Below, piece after piece: positions 30,248 to 39,708 of a stretch of 64,000 nucleotides of DNA. The notes under the pieces were generated by a model. It was not told the origin of the DNA and did not search any database. It worked only from the letters and a program-made list of their open reading frames with translations. The stretch's first letter is position 1; each line of letters starts with the position of its first letter. The stretch is from CAVTLG01 sp963802635 (lineage in GTDB: Bacteria > Chloroflexota > Ktedonobacteria > Ktedonobacterales > Ktedonobacteraceae), in assembly GCA_963802635.1 (NCBI GenBank), contig CAWDJJ010000001.1, forward strand, positions 2,542,001 through 2,606,000, written 5' to 3'. A program made the position numbers and the translations under genes.

Positions 30248-30516
30248 ACCTCATGTTCTCCTCTCGGTTCTTGGCCCTCGCACTGTTGCCCGACCCATTG
30301 CGCGATCTGCCACAATCCCTCAATCGAGAGCAATGGCGGTTCGGCTGTGCACAGATCAGGATCAGGTGCTCCAGCGTAGTCGGTCAAGCTGGCGGCGATG
30401 GCTCCATGGTAGCCGTCAGACATACGAATGATGAGGTCAGGATCTGGCCCTCGGCGCACACGGATGAGTTGGACGCGCTGGCCATGCAGCGGATGGTGGG
30501 GATGGGTCACTCTCAC
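30244..30516 (-). CDS. DUF5372-like protein of the recombinase element
   Basis: 90 residues starting MRVTHPHHPLHGQRVQLIRVRRGPDPDLIIRMSDGYHGAIAASLTDYAG, and later SIEGLWQIAQWV. The opening (M-R-x-T-H-P-x-H-P-L-H-G) and beta-rich pattern match the small DUF5372-type proteins found beside transposon recombinases. First gene of a three-gene overlapping operon. Molecular role unknown. Confidence 0.6.
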   Translation of the reverse strand: MRVTHPHHPLHGQRVQLIRVRRGPDPDLIIRMSDGYHGAIAASLTDYAGAPDPDLCTAEPPLLSIEGLWQIAQWVGQQCEGQEPRGEHEV

Positions 30517-30905
30517 CCATTCCTCAGATCCCTTGGTAAAGGGGGTAGTGGACTGTGAATATGCCTTCCTGGTCAGATAAGCTCCTTCAAGAAATCATCA
30601 GACAAATTCTTGAAGCCTTCTATGAGTGCCAATTCAGCGATCATTCACACGGGTTTCGCCCTGGACGAGGTTGCCATACGGCGCTGAGCACCATCAAGCA
30701 AACCTGGAATGGCAGTCGGTGGTTCATCGAAGGAGACATAAAAGCCTGTTTTGACCGAATCGATCACGAAATTTTACTCTCCATACTGAGGGAGAAAATT
30801 CATGATAACCGCTTCTTACGTCTGATCCGACATCTGCTTCAGGCTGGATATCTTGAGGACTGGCAGTACCACAAAACCCTCTCGGGAAGCCCACAAGGCG
30901 GCGTG

Positions 30906-31351
30906 GTCACGCCTCCTACAAAGTAGCAAAAAAAGTGATAGAGTTTGAATACCAGGAGGAAATCCCGCGTTCACGGCTTCGCGCAGCCTACGGAGATGGT
31001 TTCAAAGGCGCACCACTACGGTGTGAGTCGTCTAGCGAAGCCCGTTTCCCGCAGGATGCTGGAAGACACAATGGAAAAGCTCCCCAAGCCCTCTCGACCA
31101 TCTCACAAGAGAACAGTGCGATTGGAGGTCCATGTCATGTTTGAGCCCAGTCGCCTCGCTCAACAATGTCTAACCGATGCCTATAGTTGTCTCATCCCAA
31201 CGGTACGCCGTCGCATAGGACAAGCACAATCAAGCGTCAAGCCTGCACAAAGCAGTGCGGAAAGGAAAGCACAATTTCCGCGTCAATCCTCCTCCCCAAG
31301 CTCCACAACTGCCTTCAGAAAAAGATTCTCAAAGTTTGCAACATTGTGGGG
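30906..31351 (+). mobile_element. 446-bp insert in the RT gene with a partial element ORF
   Basis: The insert lies between repeated GGCGTG sequences (30900-30905 and 31352-31357) that both belong to the RT codons for GGV. It contains a partial ORF from about 31071: MEKLPKPSRPSHKRTVRLEVHVMFEPSRLAQQCLTDAYSCLIPTVRRRIG. Proteins with this VMFEPSRLAxxCLxxAY pattern are, as far as I know, found beside serine recombinases in such genomes, so it may be a relic of a second recombinase element. The ORF has no proper end within the insert. Confidence 0.5.
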
Positions 31352-33454
31352 GGCGTGCTCAGCCCAATACTTTCCAATATCCTGCTTTCAAAGCTTGATA
31401 GGTTCGTCGAAACAGAACTCATCCCTGAATATACCAGAGGGAAGAAAAGAGGGCCAAATCAGGAGTACAACCGCCTGATCTCCCGCGCCTGCAAACTTCA
31501 CAGAAGAGGACAGAAGGAGGCTGCCCAGAAAATGAAGCAACAGGCTCAAAAACTTCCCTCGATTGATCCCTATGACCCCGACTTTCGCCGATTGCGCTAC
31601 TGTCGTTACGCTGACGATTTCGCACTGTCCTTTATCGGCCCCAGGGAAGAAGCAGAGGCTATCAAACAACGGCTCCGAACGTTTTTACTTGAAGAACTCA
31701 AGCTCAATCTTTCGGACGAGAAGATGTTGATCACCCACACACGGGACAGCGCTGCCAAGTTCCTGAACTACGAAATTACCACCTTACAGAGCGATGCGAA
31801 ACAAACCCGCGATAAGAACGGGCGCAAAGGCCGAAGCATCAATGGGGGAGTGGGCCTGAGAATACCCAGAAAGGTCATCGAAGAGAAATGCAAGCGGTAT
31901 ATGTGCAAGGGAAAGCCTGTTCACCGAACAGAGTTACTCAACGAGAGTGACTTCACTATTATTGCCACCTACCAGCTTGAATATCGGGGAGTGGTCAACT
32001 ACTACCGGATGGCATACAATCTTCACACGCTCGCAAAATTGAAATGGATCATGGAGCAATCGCTGACAAAGACGTTAGCAACAAAGCACAAGATATCCGT
32101 CCGCAAGATCTATCGAAAATATTGAGCGGAACTGGAAGTCAACGGAAAAACATACAAAGGACTTCAGGTCACGGTTCTGCGAGAAGGAAAGAAACCACTG
32201 GTAGCCACCTGGGGAGGTATCCCTTTCAGGACTCTGTTGACGAAAGAAAGAAATACTGGAATGGTAAAATAGGAGGGAAAAGTGACAAAGAAGACAGCGA
32301 AAAGGAGAAGAACGATGTCAATGAACCCGCAAGAAATCGAAACCATTCCAGCCCAAACGGTGCACATAGCCTGGGCAGCCTGCCCTAAGGGAACGCTGGC
32401 GATGCGCTTGCGAGATGCCTTGGGAGATCTGTACCAGGATGAGCAGTTTGCCAGGCTCTACCCGGTAGAAGGACAGCCAGGATACGCTCCGTGGCGACTG
32501 GCGGTGGTGACGGTGTTGCAATATACGGAGAATCTCACGGATCGTCAGGCGGCGAACGCGGTCCGCGAAGGGATTGATTGGAAATATGCCTTGGGACTGG
32601 AACTCTGGGATGCGGGCTTTGATTACTCCTTGCTCTCGGCGTTTCGTACCCGCTTAGTGGAGCAACAGGCGGAGACCCTCTTGTTAGATCAGCTTCTGGA
32701 GGTGTGCAAGCAACATGGCTGGCTCAAAGCGGGAGGCAAACAACGCACCGACTCCACCCACGTATTGGCACGGGTCCGTTCGCTCTCGAATCTGGAATGT
32801 GTGGGAGAAAGCCTGCGCGCGGCTCTCGATGATCTGGCAGGTCTGGTTCCTGATTGGTTGATCAAGCAGATCACGCCTGACTGGTTTGATCGGTATAGCC
32901 ATCGTGTGGAGAACTATCGCTTGCCCAAGGCCGAGAGCCAGCGCACAGCCCTGGCCCAACAAATCGGGGCGGATGGGGTCCATCTCTTCGCCGCTCTCTC
33001 GCAAGCCGATGCACCAGCTGAGGCGCGAGACCTGGAAAGTGTGCAAGTGCTCCGACAGGTGTGGCAACAGTACTATGAGGTGTCGGAGGGCAAGGCGAAA
33101 TGGCGAGCAGGTCCCTCCGAAGCAGACGCAGAGGGTGTGATCCGTTCGCCCTATGATCCGGAGGCCCAAACAGGCAAAAAGCGGGAAACGACGTGGCTGG
33201 GGTACAAAGTCCACTTGACGGAAACCTGCGCACAGCCCATGGAGCCACTGTGTCCTCAGTTGATTGTGCAGGTGCAAACGACGGTGGCACCCATTGCGGA
33301 TGCAGCCATGACGGTCCCCATTCAGGAGCAGTTGGTGAAAGCAGCACTCAAACCGGAGGAGCAGATCGTGGATACGGGCTATGTGGATGCCGACCTGCTG
33401 GTGAGCAGTCAGCAAAAAGGGATCACTCTGCTTGGTCCTACGATGCCTGATAGC

Positions 33455-35704
33455 CCACGAATTGCGCAACGAGATGTAACCAGTAGCGAGTAGGCAGAAA
33501 AACGTGTCTCCTTAATGAGGAAGAAGAAAATCGTTCCCAATAAGGAGACAGACATGAACAGTATCACCGATTCTGCAGTAACTATCCAGACCTCTTCCCA
33601 ATCTCAGCCCTCAACGCCTTGCTGGTTGGGCGAAGTTGCGCTCCTGGTCCACCATTTGCGCAAGCAGGGAGTGCTTCTCAGCTCTTAGCCAGCAGGTGCA
33701 CTTCGCACGGCGGCGTTTCGGACTCTATGAGGTTCTCGACTTTGTGGCGGTGCTCTTGGGCTACGCCATCAGTGGTGAACACACGTTGGAGGCGTTCTAC
33801 GAGCGTGTGTATCCTTTTGCCACTGCCTTCATGGCGCTCTTTGGGCGGGAGCGCTTGCCCGCCCGTTCGACGCTCTCACGCTTTTTGGCCGCTCTGACTC
33901 CAGAAGCAGTCGAAGCTCTGCGCTCGCTGTTTCTGGAAGATCTGCTTGCGCGGCCACTTTGCAAAGAAGAGCAGCAGTGCGGGCTCACGGATCGAGCAGG
34001 CAACGTGTGGAAGGTGTTCGACATTGATGGCACCCGCGAAGCGGCTCGACAACGCGCCTTGCCCCAGGCCCCACAATTGCCTCTCCCTCAGCGCCGGTTG
34101 GATAAGGTGTGTGCACCTGGCTACACAGGGCGCAAACGAGGAGAAATCGTGCGGACCCGGACGACCGTCTTGCAAGCGCATTCCTACCAGTGGCTCGGTA
34201 CCTTCGGCAACCCAGGCAACGGAGTGTACCGAGAGGAGTTGCGCCGAGCGGTGGAGGCGATCAGGTCCTACCTACGAGCGCATCAGTTTCCCGAAGAGCA
34301 TGCTCTCCTGAGACTTGACGGACTCTATGGGACCGGAGCCGTCCTGGCCGACTTGCTTGGGTTCGCGTTCGTCATGCGCGGCAAAGACTATCGGCTCCTT
34401 GACCTGCCAGTCGTCCAGACACGCTTGCATTTGCCTGCCGATCAGCAGTTCTCGCGTTCCGGAAAGTGGGCTAGTTCGCACGCTTTATGACTGCCCGGAT
34501 GTGCTAGTAGGCCCGAGCGGGCAACGTTGCCGCCTGGTCGTCGCGACTCATCCTGCTGGACCAACGAAGAAGCGCATTGGTGTCGAACGCGATGGGCTTA
34601 TCTACGAACTGTTCTTGACGAAGTTACCCCAGCAGGCCTTCACCGTTGCTGATGTCGTGGCGTTGTATCTGCATCGTGGGGCCTTTGAAACGACGCTCTC
34701 CGATGAAGATCTCGAACAAGACCCGGATCGTTGGTGTTCTCATGCCGCTTGCGGACAAGAAGCCTGGCAGATCGTCTCACAATGGGTCTGGAACCTGCGT
34801 CTGGAATTGGGACATCAACTTGAGCCTGAACCGATACGCACGACCGAGTTTGCTCCTGCTCTCCCACCTGTGCACAAAGAGGCGACTGACGTTCCTTTTT
34901 CCTCCCAGGGATATGGGCCAGCCGCAGTGGCCCTGCCCTGGAAAGCTGGCCGCTTCTCGGGGCAAGACTTTGTCCTTCAACCGGACGGGACGCTACACTG
35001 TCCGGCAGGTCAATCCCTGATTGCGCATGAGCGGCGCAGAGAAGGTGACGGGAGCCTGCGCGTGGTCTATGCGGCCAGCATCCGCAGTTGTCGTCCCTGC
35101 CCTCTGCGGCAACAGTGTCAATGGCAAGGCAACGCCACCGCCAAGCCTCGTCAGGTAAGCGTGCTATTACGTCCCCTCATGGTCGGTTCCGCGCCCCTGC
35201 TCTGGCATGATTGGAGTCGTCGGCACCATCGACGGGCGTGCAAGCAGAGGCTCGCGTTCCCAGCAGGTGGAGGTGCAGGAAGAACTGGGTCTCTCTGCTG
35301 GCCCGAAGCCTGCACCTGTGCCCCTGTCTCGTGCACAACGTGCGCATTCTCGTCTCGACTTTCAAGAGCGGTTCGCTCGCAACGCGCGAGCCTCAACCGC
35401 AGGTCGGGTGACGATCAGACTCTTCGGGGTCCCAGAAAGCTTTGCCACTTCTCTGGGTTTTGGCGACGGCGTAACACCGTCTCGGCAGCCGTTGGCTTCT
35501 CTCTTCTCGGATAGGCTTGCTTCTTCGAGTGGAAGCTCATGGCTTTTTTTCCTCGCTGTTCCTCAATTTCTCCCATTTTCTGTCCTTTTTGCTCTCCATC
35601 CCGCTGTTTCTGCTTTCTCTCACAGGATCAACATCCCATTCTGCACGATTTTCACTCATCAGATCAGGAGAAGCTCTTCAGCAATCTCATTGCGCAATTC
35701 GTGG
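33455..35704 (+). mobile_element. DDE insertion sequence with 6-bp target duplication GATAGC
   Basis: 2250 bp with inverted repeats CCACGAATTGCGCAACGAGA (left) and CCACGAATTGCGCAATGAGA (right, complement), flanked by GATAGC at 33449-33454 and 35705-35710. It contains one transposase gene broken by several frameshifts. Confidence 0.9.
33554..35470 (+). pseudogene. DDE transposase (IS4-like group), multiple frameshifts
   Basis: Starts ATG 33554 after AAGGAGACAGAC (MNSITDSAVTIQTSSQ...EVALLVHHLRKQGVL). It shifts frame near 33680 to LSQQVHFARRRFGLYEVLDFVAVLLGYAISGEHTLEAFYERVYPF, ARSTLSRFLAALTPEAVEALR, VFDIDGTREAARQRALP, LLRLDGLYGTGAVLADLLG; again near 34400-34470 to TLYDCPDVLVGPSGQRCRLVV, DVVALYLHRGAFETTLSDEDLEQDPDRW (Glu position), CPLRQQCQWQ; and once more near 35240. 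The end coordinate is approximate. Acidic residues in DIDGT, RLDGLYG and GAFETTLSDED fit a DDE triad. Confidence 0.7.
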
Positions 35705-36281
35705 GATAGCAGTTGGCAGGCCAAAGCGGGCAAGGGCTTCGATCTGGGGCACTTTTCCATCGATTGGAGCAAGCAGCAGGCTACCTGCCCCCAAGGGCAA
35801 ACCAGTGCTCGTATGAGTCAGGCTGCTGAGCGCATGGAGATCGTGTTTGCCTCTGAGACCTGTGCTGCCTGTCCCGTGCGCCAGGACTGCACGCGCTCCC
35901 AGACAACTGGACGGGTCCTGCATCTGCGCCCTCAAGCTGCTCATGAAGCCTTACAGGCGCGACGGCTGGCAGAGCAAACGCCCGAGTTTCGTCAGCAGTA
36001 TGCCTTGCGTTCGGGCATTGAGGGCACGCTTTCTCAGGGCGTGCGGGCAATGGGTTTGCGACGATCTCGCTATGATGGACTAGCCAGAACCCATGTGCAA
36101 CACATCTTAACGGCTGTGGCCGTCAATCTGGTACGTATTGATGCCGTCCTGACGAACATCCCTCGCGGCAAGACCCGCCGGTCCCACTTTGCCCAGTTGG
36201 CATCAATAGCGGCTTTCCCAGTTGGGGCCTGACGCTCATTCGATTTGGAGTCGCATTCGTCAACAGAGTCTTGAAAGGGAT

Positions 36282-37757
36282 GAGCGGCTCCCAACTGCTT
36301 TTCACAAATGAGCAGAGCGCGCTGGTAGAGTGGTTCAGCTTCTTCATACTGAGCACGCTCAAGCAAATAGCGACCAGTCACGCTGAGCAATCGCATGCCT
36401 TCAAGCTTCTGCTGCCTCAAAACGGGAATCGACTTCGCGCAAGTTAGTGCATGGGGAAGGAGGAACTCACACAGTGACCACGTTCCATGTTCCCCACTTG
36501 GAAAAACGGCATTCACCCCCAGCACAGCTTGTTCCATCCACTGCTACCGCTCTTCTTCAGAGAGCACATCTTGCGTGACTTCCTGCACTAATCGGTGCAG
36601 GGAGAGCGTCTGTTCTGCCCTTTCTATCAACGAATAGCGATGCAGTAGCCCCAGTGCCTCGTCCATTTCGAGAGCATCTCTTGCGTTTCCGGCTTCCATG
36701 TGTGTTATTCCATCCAACACCAACTGTTCTGGGATCTGGTCGGGAGCCAGAAAGGCACAGAACTGGAGTGCTTTGCCTGCTAGTGGATTTCGCTCCTGAA
36801 TTTGTTGCCAGGACAGAGAGAATGTTGTGAGTACCGAAGCAGGATGGTCATTTGTATTGCTAGGATCTCGCTGATCGTTTGCATTCCGTTCGAGCGAGAA
36901 GTCTCGGGCGGAATTGGCGATAACGATCAATATAGCGCTGTAAGGAACCTCCATTCTCCGCAATATATGCTCCTGCCTGATCAAGCGCGAGTGGAAGTCG
37001 ATCCAGAAGTTGACAAAGATCTTTCGCAAGAGCAGTGTCATCAGAGTTTGCCTCAGTCGCGCTTGCCTTCCTGGCAATACGTCTGGCACGTCGTAAGAGG
37101 AATAGAACAGCATCGTCCTCAGCAAGCAAGGGAAGCATTTCGTTCTGAGCTAGCGCTTCTGCATCGCGTCTCCTGGTAGTGATCAGAACACTTCCTTGAT
37201 GTTTGCTTGGGACGAAGGTGGAAAGAATAGCTTGAGGGTCCTCGACGTTATCAAAAATAAGCAACCAGTCATGATGTTTCTGCAACCAACGTTTGACCTG
37301 TGTAATCTGTTGTTCTGCCTCTTGCTGCTCCGGGAGTCCCAACACCTGTGTTGCCAGTTGAAGACAAGCTGCCGTAGCAACTTCTAACGAGTCTGCTTGT
37401 ATCCAGAGTACCGCTTCATATTGGTCCCCATAGCGATGGGCATACTCAATCGCTACCTGCGTCTTGCCAATGCCCCCCAACCCGCTGATAGCCTGTGGTA
37501 ACGCAGTGGTTTTCTCTCCAGAAACCAGTCTTTGCTTTAACGATTTCAGGAACGCTTCACGTCCAATAAAGTAAGGATTGTGTGGATAGGGAACATTCCA
37601 GTAGTCGGCAGGCCAATTTTCGATACTAAAACCGGCCTCATTGAGAAACTCTCGGCGTTCCTCCTTGAAAAGCTGTAGCTCATCAACGAGTCGGAACACC
37701 TTGTCTCTTGAGGGAATGGTTCCACTTTCCCACGTAGCAATCGTGTTGCGGTGAACG
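36282..37757 (-). pseudogene. STAND/NB-ARC-TPR regulator, C-terminal part of split gene
   Basis: Begins inside the HTH (VHRNTIATWESGTIPSRDKVFRLVDELQLFKEERREFLNEAGF), then PYFIGREAFLKSLKQRL, Walker A AISGLGGIGKTQVAIEYAHRY, Walker B HHDWLLIFDNVEDP, SVLITTRRRDAEALAQ and LCQLLDRLPLALDQAGAYIAENGGSLQRYIDRYRQF. It shifts frame near 36895, continues DHPASVLTTFSLSWQQIQERNPLAGKALQFCAFLAPDQIPEQLV and RLVQEVTQDVLSEEER, hits TAG at 36544, then enters the TPR region (AQYEEAEPLYQRALLICEKQLGAAHP) and is cut by the IS1182 right end. Such XRE-NTPase-TPR proteins are signalling switches, sometimes in antiphage immunity. Confidence 0.9.
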
Positions 37758-37758
37758 G

Positions 37759-39117
37759 CAGGGCTTTTTGGTTGTCCCGATAGTCCCGAAAAGTAAAAAA
37801 AGAAGCTATTTCTTGCTAGAATAGGAATATTCTAAAATACCTATGAAAGCAGGGAATAGCGTAGATGTACCTTACCATATTTGGCGAAGAAGATCAATTC
37901 AGCCAGGAGTCTTTGGTTATAGATGAAGCATCATTGTACAGAGCATTTGAACAGGTGAAAGACGGGCGTAAAGGAAAAGGAAAGCGTTATCCTCTCGCGC
38001 TCATTTTGACCCTCATTTTGCTCGGAAAAATGGCAGGAGAAAAAACCATCAATGGGATAGTTGATTGGGTGGAAGAAAGGAAATATTTGCTCAAAAAGCA
38101 ACTCAATTGGCCAAAAGGATTTCCAGTCAACTCGATGTACAGCAATGCATTAGCTCATTGTGATGGGCAAGAGCTGGCACAGGTGATAGCACAGGTGATA
38201 GTAAAAGCGAGAGCAGTAGAGCGGTGTGATACGGAACCAAGTCGATTGCTGGCAGAAAATCAGGGCGATGAGAAGTTGATTCATACAGCAATGGATGGGA
38301 AAACGTTACGTGGGACGCTCGGTCATGCAAAAGAAGAGCAGCCTTCTGTGCATCTCTTGTCGCTTTATGAATGTGAAAGTGGAATAGTGCTCACGCAAGA
38401 GGCGGTCAAGAGCAAGGAAAATGAGATAACAGCGTCAGCAGCATTATTGCATCCACTCCTGATAAAAGGACGGATAATCAGTACAGACGCACTCCATACG
38501 CAAAAGAAATGGTGTGCGGGTGTAGATGGCTATCATGGATATTATCTAGTGATTGCGAAAAATAACCAAGCTGGAGTTCGTCAAGATTTACATGATTTTT
38601 TTGAAGATAAAGATCTTGACCAGGGCGAATGGGAATATTACAAGAAAGTTCAAAAAGGGCATGGGCGGCTAGAAGTGCGAGAAATATGGACAAGTACATA
38701 GATGAACGGATGGTTCGAGAAAGAATGGGCAGGAATTGCACAAATATTCCGAATAAGGAGATACGTAAAGGAAGGAGAGAAAGAGCGCGAGGAGATTGTC
38801 TATGGTTTTACGAATTTACCCAGAAAGAAAGCCAATGCCAAACGTATCCTGAGCTTGAATCAAAAGCATTGGAGTATCGAGAATCGCTTACATTACCGGC
38901 GTGATGTGACCCTTGGTGAAGATGCTTGCCAGGTTCGTATCAAGAATGCTCCACAGGCATTAGCAGCCTTAAATGGAGGAATACTAGCGTTAATGGACTG
39001 GTTAGGTGTGAGCAATGTTGCTTCACAAATGCGACATTTCTGCGCACAGCCTCAAGAAGCGCTACATTTGCTGCTTGGCAAGCTCTCACGGTAAGACAGG
39101 AACACCAAAAAGCCCTG
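37759..39117 (+). mobile_element. ISAs1-family insertion sequence, copy 2
   Basis: 1359 bp, inverted relative to copy 1 (23015-24373) and matching it throughout except a C/T difference in one terminal repeat. Left flank GGTGAACG is the complement of copy 1's left flank CGTTCACC; right flank GGGTCATC is the complement of copy 1's right flank GATGACCC. This reciprocal pairing shows that the 13.4 kb between the copies has been inverted. Confidence 0.92.
37865..39094 (+). pseudogene. ISAs1-family transposase with internal TAG (copy 2)
   Basis: Both protein segments are identical to those of copy 1, including the in-frame TAG (38699-38701) after WTST and the continuing segment MNGWFEKEWAG... to HLLLGKLSR. 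Same motifs and same defect. Two copies sharing one nonsense codon imply that the mutated form was mobilised in trans, that the stop is read through, or that gene conversion made them alike. Confidence 0.9.
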
Positions 39118-39133
39118 GGGTCATCTCTCAAAG

Positions 39134-39162
39134 TTGCTCTTTGGCAATGTGTGTGCTACAAT
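39134..39162 (+). promoter_or_regulatory. Candidate ssrA promoter
   Basis: TTGCTC (39134-39139) and TACAAT (39157-39162) with 17-base spacing, about 67 bases upstream of the mature tmRNA 5' end, which allows for a processed leader. It lies just outside ISAs1 copy 2, so the insertion left the promoter intact. Confidence 0.55.
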
Positions 39163-39228
39163 GTAGAGCAGTAGTATTAAGCATGTTAGAGGATAATTTC
39201 CGACGTTGTCTTCAATACATTTTCATCT

Positions 39229-39615
39229 GGGGATGTCGGGTTTCGACAGGTGGTCGGATTGAAGAATTGCAGGTCGAGGTGTCGGTATGCACTCTCGTTA
39301 AACAACCGACAAAACAATAGTTGCCAAACAAGACAACAATAGGGTGGTAACACCCGCTTTCGCTCTCGCTGCCTAATAACCAGTGACGCGACGCCCACCC
39401 GGCCTTAGTTCGTGGGGTTGGGATCGCGGGTGTCATACACGCGAACTGCGGTGACGCTGATCGCCTTCTAGGCGTCATCTAAGACCAGAGGGCCAGCGCT
39501 AAGGTATCCTGTCAGTGGGAGACTATAGCGAAAAGCAAAACACTGACTAAACTTGTAGCACATTCTTCGGTAAGTTCGCCTGGACAGGGAGTTCGACTCT
39601 CCCTCATCTCCACCA
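39229..39615 (+). ncRNA. ssrA: tmRNA
   Basis: The 5' end GGGGATGTCGGGTTTCGAC and 3' end CATCTCCACCA pair as a tRNA-like acceptor stem (seven pairs, one G-U), with the T-arm GGTTCGAC-type sequence near 39590 and CCA encoded. The tag frame (39323-39376) encodes AKQDNNRVVTPAFALAA followed by TAA, ending ALAA as tmRNA degradation tags do; the exact resume codon could be one position earlier. tmRNA rescues stalled ribosomes with SmpB. Its 3' end is the attachment site for the integrative element to the right, which restores the complete RNA. Confidence 0.97.
39589..39613. repeat. attL: 25-bp repeat at the ssrA 3' end
   Basis: The 25 bases from GAGTTCGACTC to CATCTCCAC in the tmRNA T-arm/acceptor are repeated exactly at 60284-60308. 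They are direct repeats, as expected for attL/attR of an element integrated by a tyrosine recombinase at ssrA. Confidence 0.93.
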
Positions 39616-39654
39616 ATAAAAGCGCTTGCAGATTGGCTTTACAAGCGCTTTTAT
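39616..39654. terminator. Bidirectional terminator between ssrA and int
   Basis: ATAAAAGCGCTTG and CAAGCGCTTTTAT form a 13-bp stem with a 13-base loop directly after the CCA end of ssrA. T-rich and A-rich sides make it suitable for both ssrA and the convergent integrase gene. Confidence 0.85.
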
Positions 39655-39684
39655 CTTGCTCCCTTTTCTGGATATCCAGGCAAT

Positions 39685-39703
39685 TGACAGTTTATTGACA
39701 GTT
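39685..39703. repeat. Arm-type repeat near attL
   Basis: TGACAGTTTATTGACAGTT, containing two TGACAGTT units 12 bases apart, is found identically at 60151-60169. Location just inside both ends of the element suggests integrase arm-binding sites. Confidence 0.7.
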
Positions 39704-39708
39704 AAAGA

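Larger units (their letters stand above)
27816..30563 (-). mobile_element. Three-gene serine-recombinase mini-element inside the intron
   Basis: About 2.75 kb inserted in the RT gene between GLP and SWSDK. The junctions leave a CC dinucleotide on both sides (CTGCC|GATATG... and ...AATATG|CCTTCC), consistent with the 2-bp core exchange of large serine recombinases. It encodes three genes on the minus strand in the order 30516-30244, 30247-29993, 30030-27913 with overlapping ends, an operon dedicated to recombination. No cargo is present. Confidence 0.75.
26582..32218 (+). mobile_element. Group II intron, 3' end lost, with two internal insertions
   Basis: The intron begins GTGCGCC after the exon sequence GACTGG of istA. 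About 930 bases of structured non-coding sequence (domains I-III) precede a reverse transcriptase/maturase frame. The intron is interrupted at 27816-30563 by a serine-recombinase element and at about 30906-31351 by a smaller insert. Its 3' end (domains V-VI) was removed by the IS1182 element starting at 32219. Without insertions about 2.45 kb remain. It cannot splice as it stands. Confidence 0.8.
27514..32218 (+). pseudogene. ltrA: Group II intron reverse transcriptase/maturase, split in three
   Basis: Part 1 (27514-27816): MRTAAAVLNIIQERGKRNLPTEDLYRQLYNPELY, then RRIYIPKKQKGKVRPLGLP. Part 2 (from about 30564): SWSDKLLQEIIRQILEAFYECQFSDHSHGFRPGRGCHTAL, FIEGDIKACFDRIDH, SGSPQGGV. Part 3 (from 31352): GGVLSPILSNILLSKLDRFVE, RYCRYADDFALSFIGPREEA (catalytic YADD), a thumb/maturase domain to KISVRKIYRKY. 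An in-frame TGA (32123-32125) is followed in the same frame by AELEVNGKTYKGLQVTVLREG and WGGIPFR, the usual C-terminal extension. The three parts fit together without overlap, so each insertion is recent relative to the intron. Confidence 0.88.
32315..36232 (+). pseudogene. IS1182-family transposase, interrupted by a DDE IS
   Basis: Starts ATG 32315 (MSMNPQEIETIPAQTVHIAWAACPKGT), with AAAGGAG upstream; the GTG at 32282 is less likely. It holds QRTDSTHVLARV, QIVDTGYVDADLL and, after the nested IS, SSWQAKAGKGFDLGHFSIDWSKQQATCPQG, CAACPVRQDC and RSGIEGTLSQGVRAMGLRRSRYDGLART. Removing 33455-35704 and one copy of the duplication GATAGC joins ...TMPDS to SWQAKAG in frame. It shares motifs with the intact copy at 11811 but is clearly diverged. 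Confidence 0.9.
32219..36281 (+). mobile_element. IS1182-family element carrying a nested IS
   Basis: The ends are inverted repeats ATCCCTTTCAGGACTCTG (32219) and ATCCCTTTCAAGACTCTG (complement, ending 36281), continuing TTGACGAA, with one mismatch in 26. The left end truncates the group II intron and the right end truncates a STAND gene, so the flanks are unrelated and a rearrangement or deletion followed insertion. Native length without the nested IS is about 1.8 kb. Confidence 0.85.
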
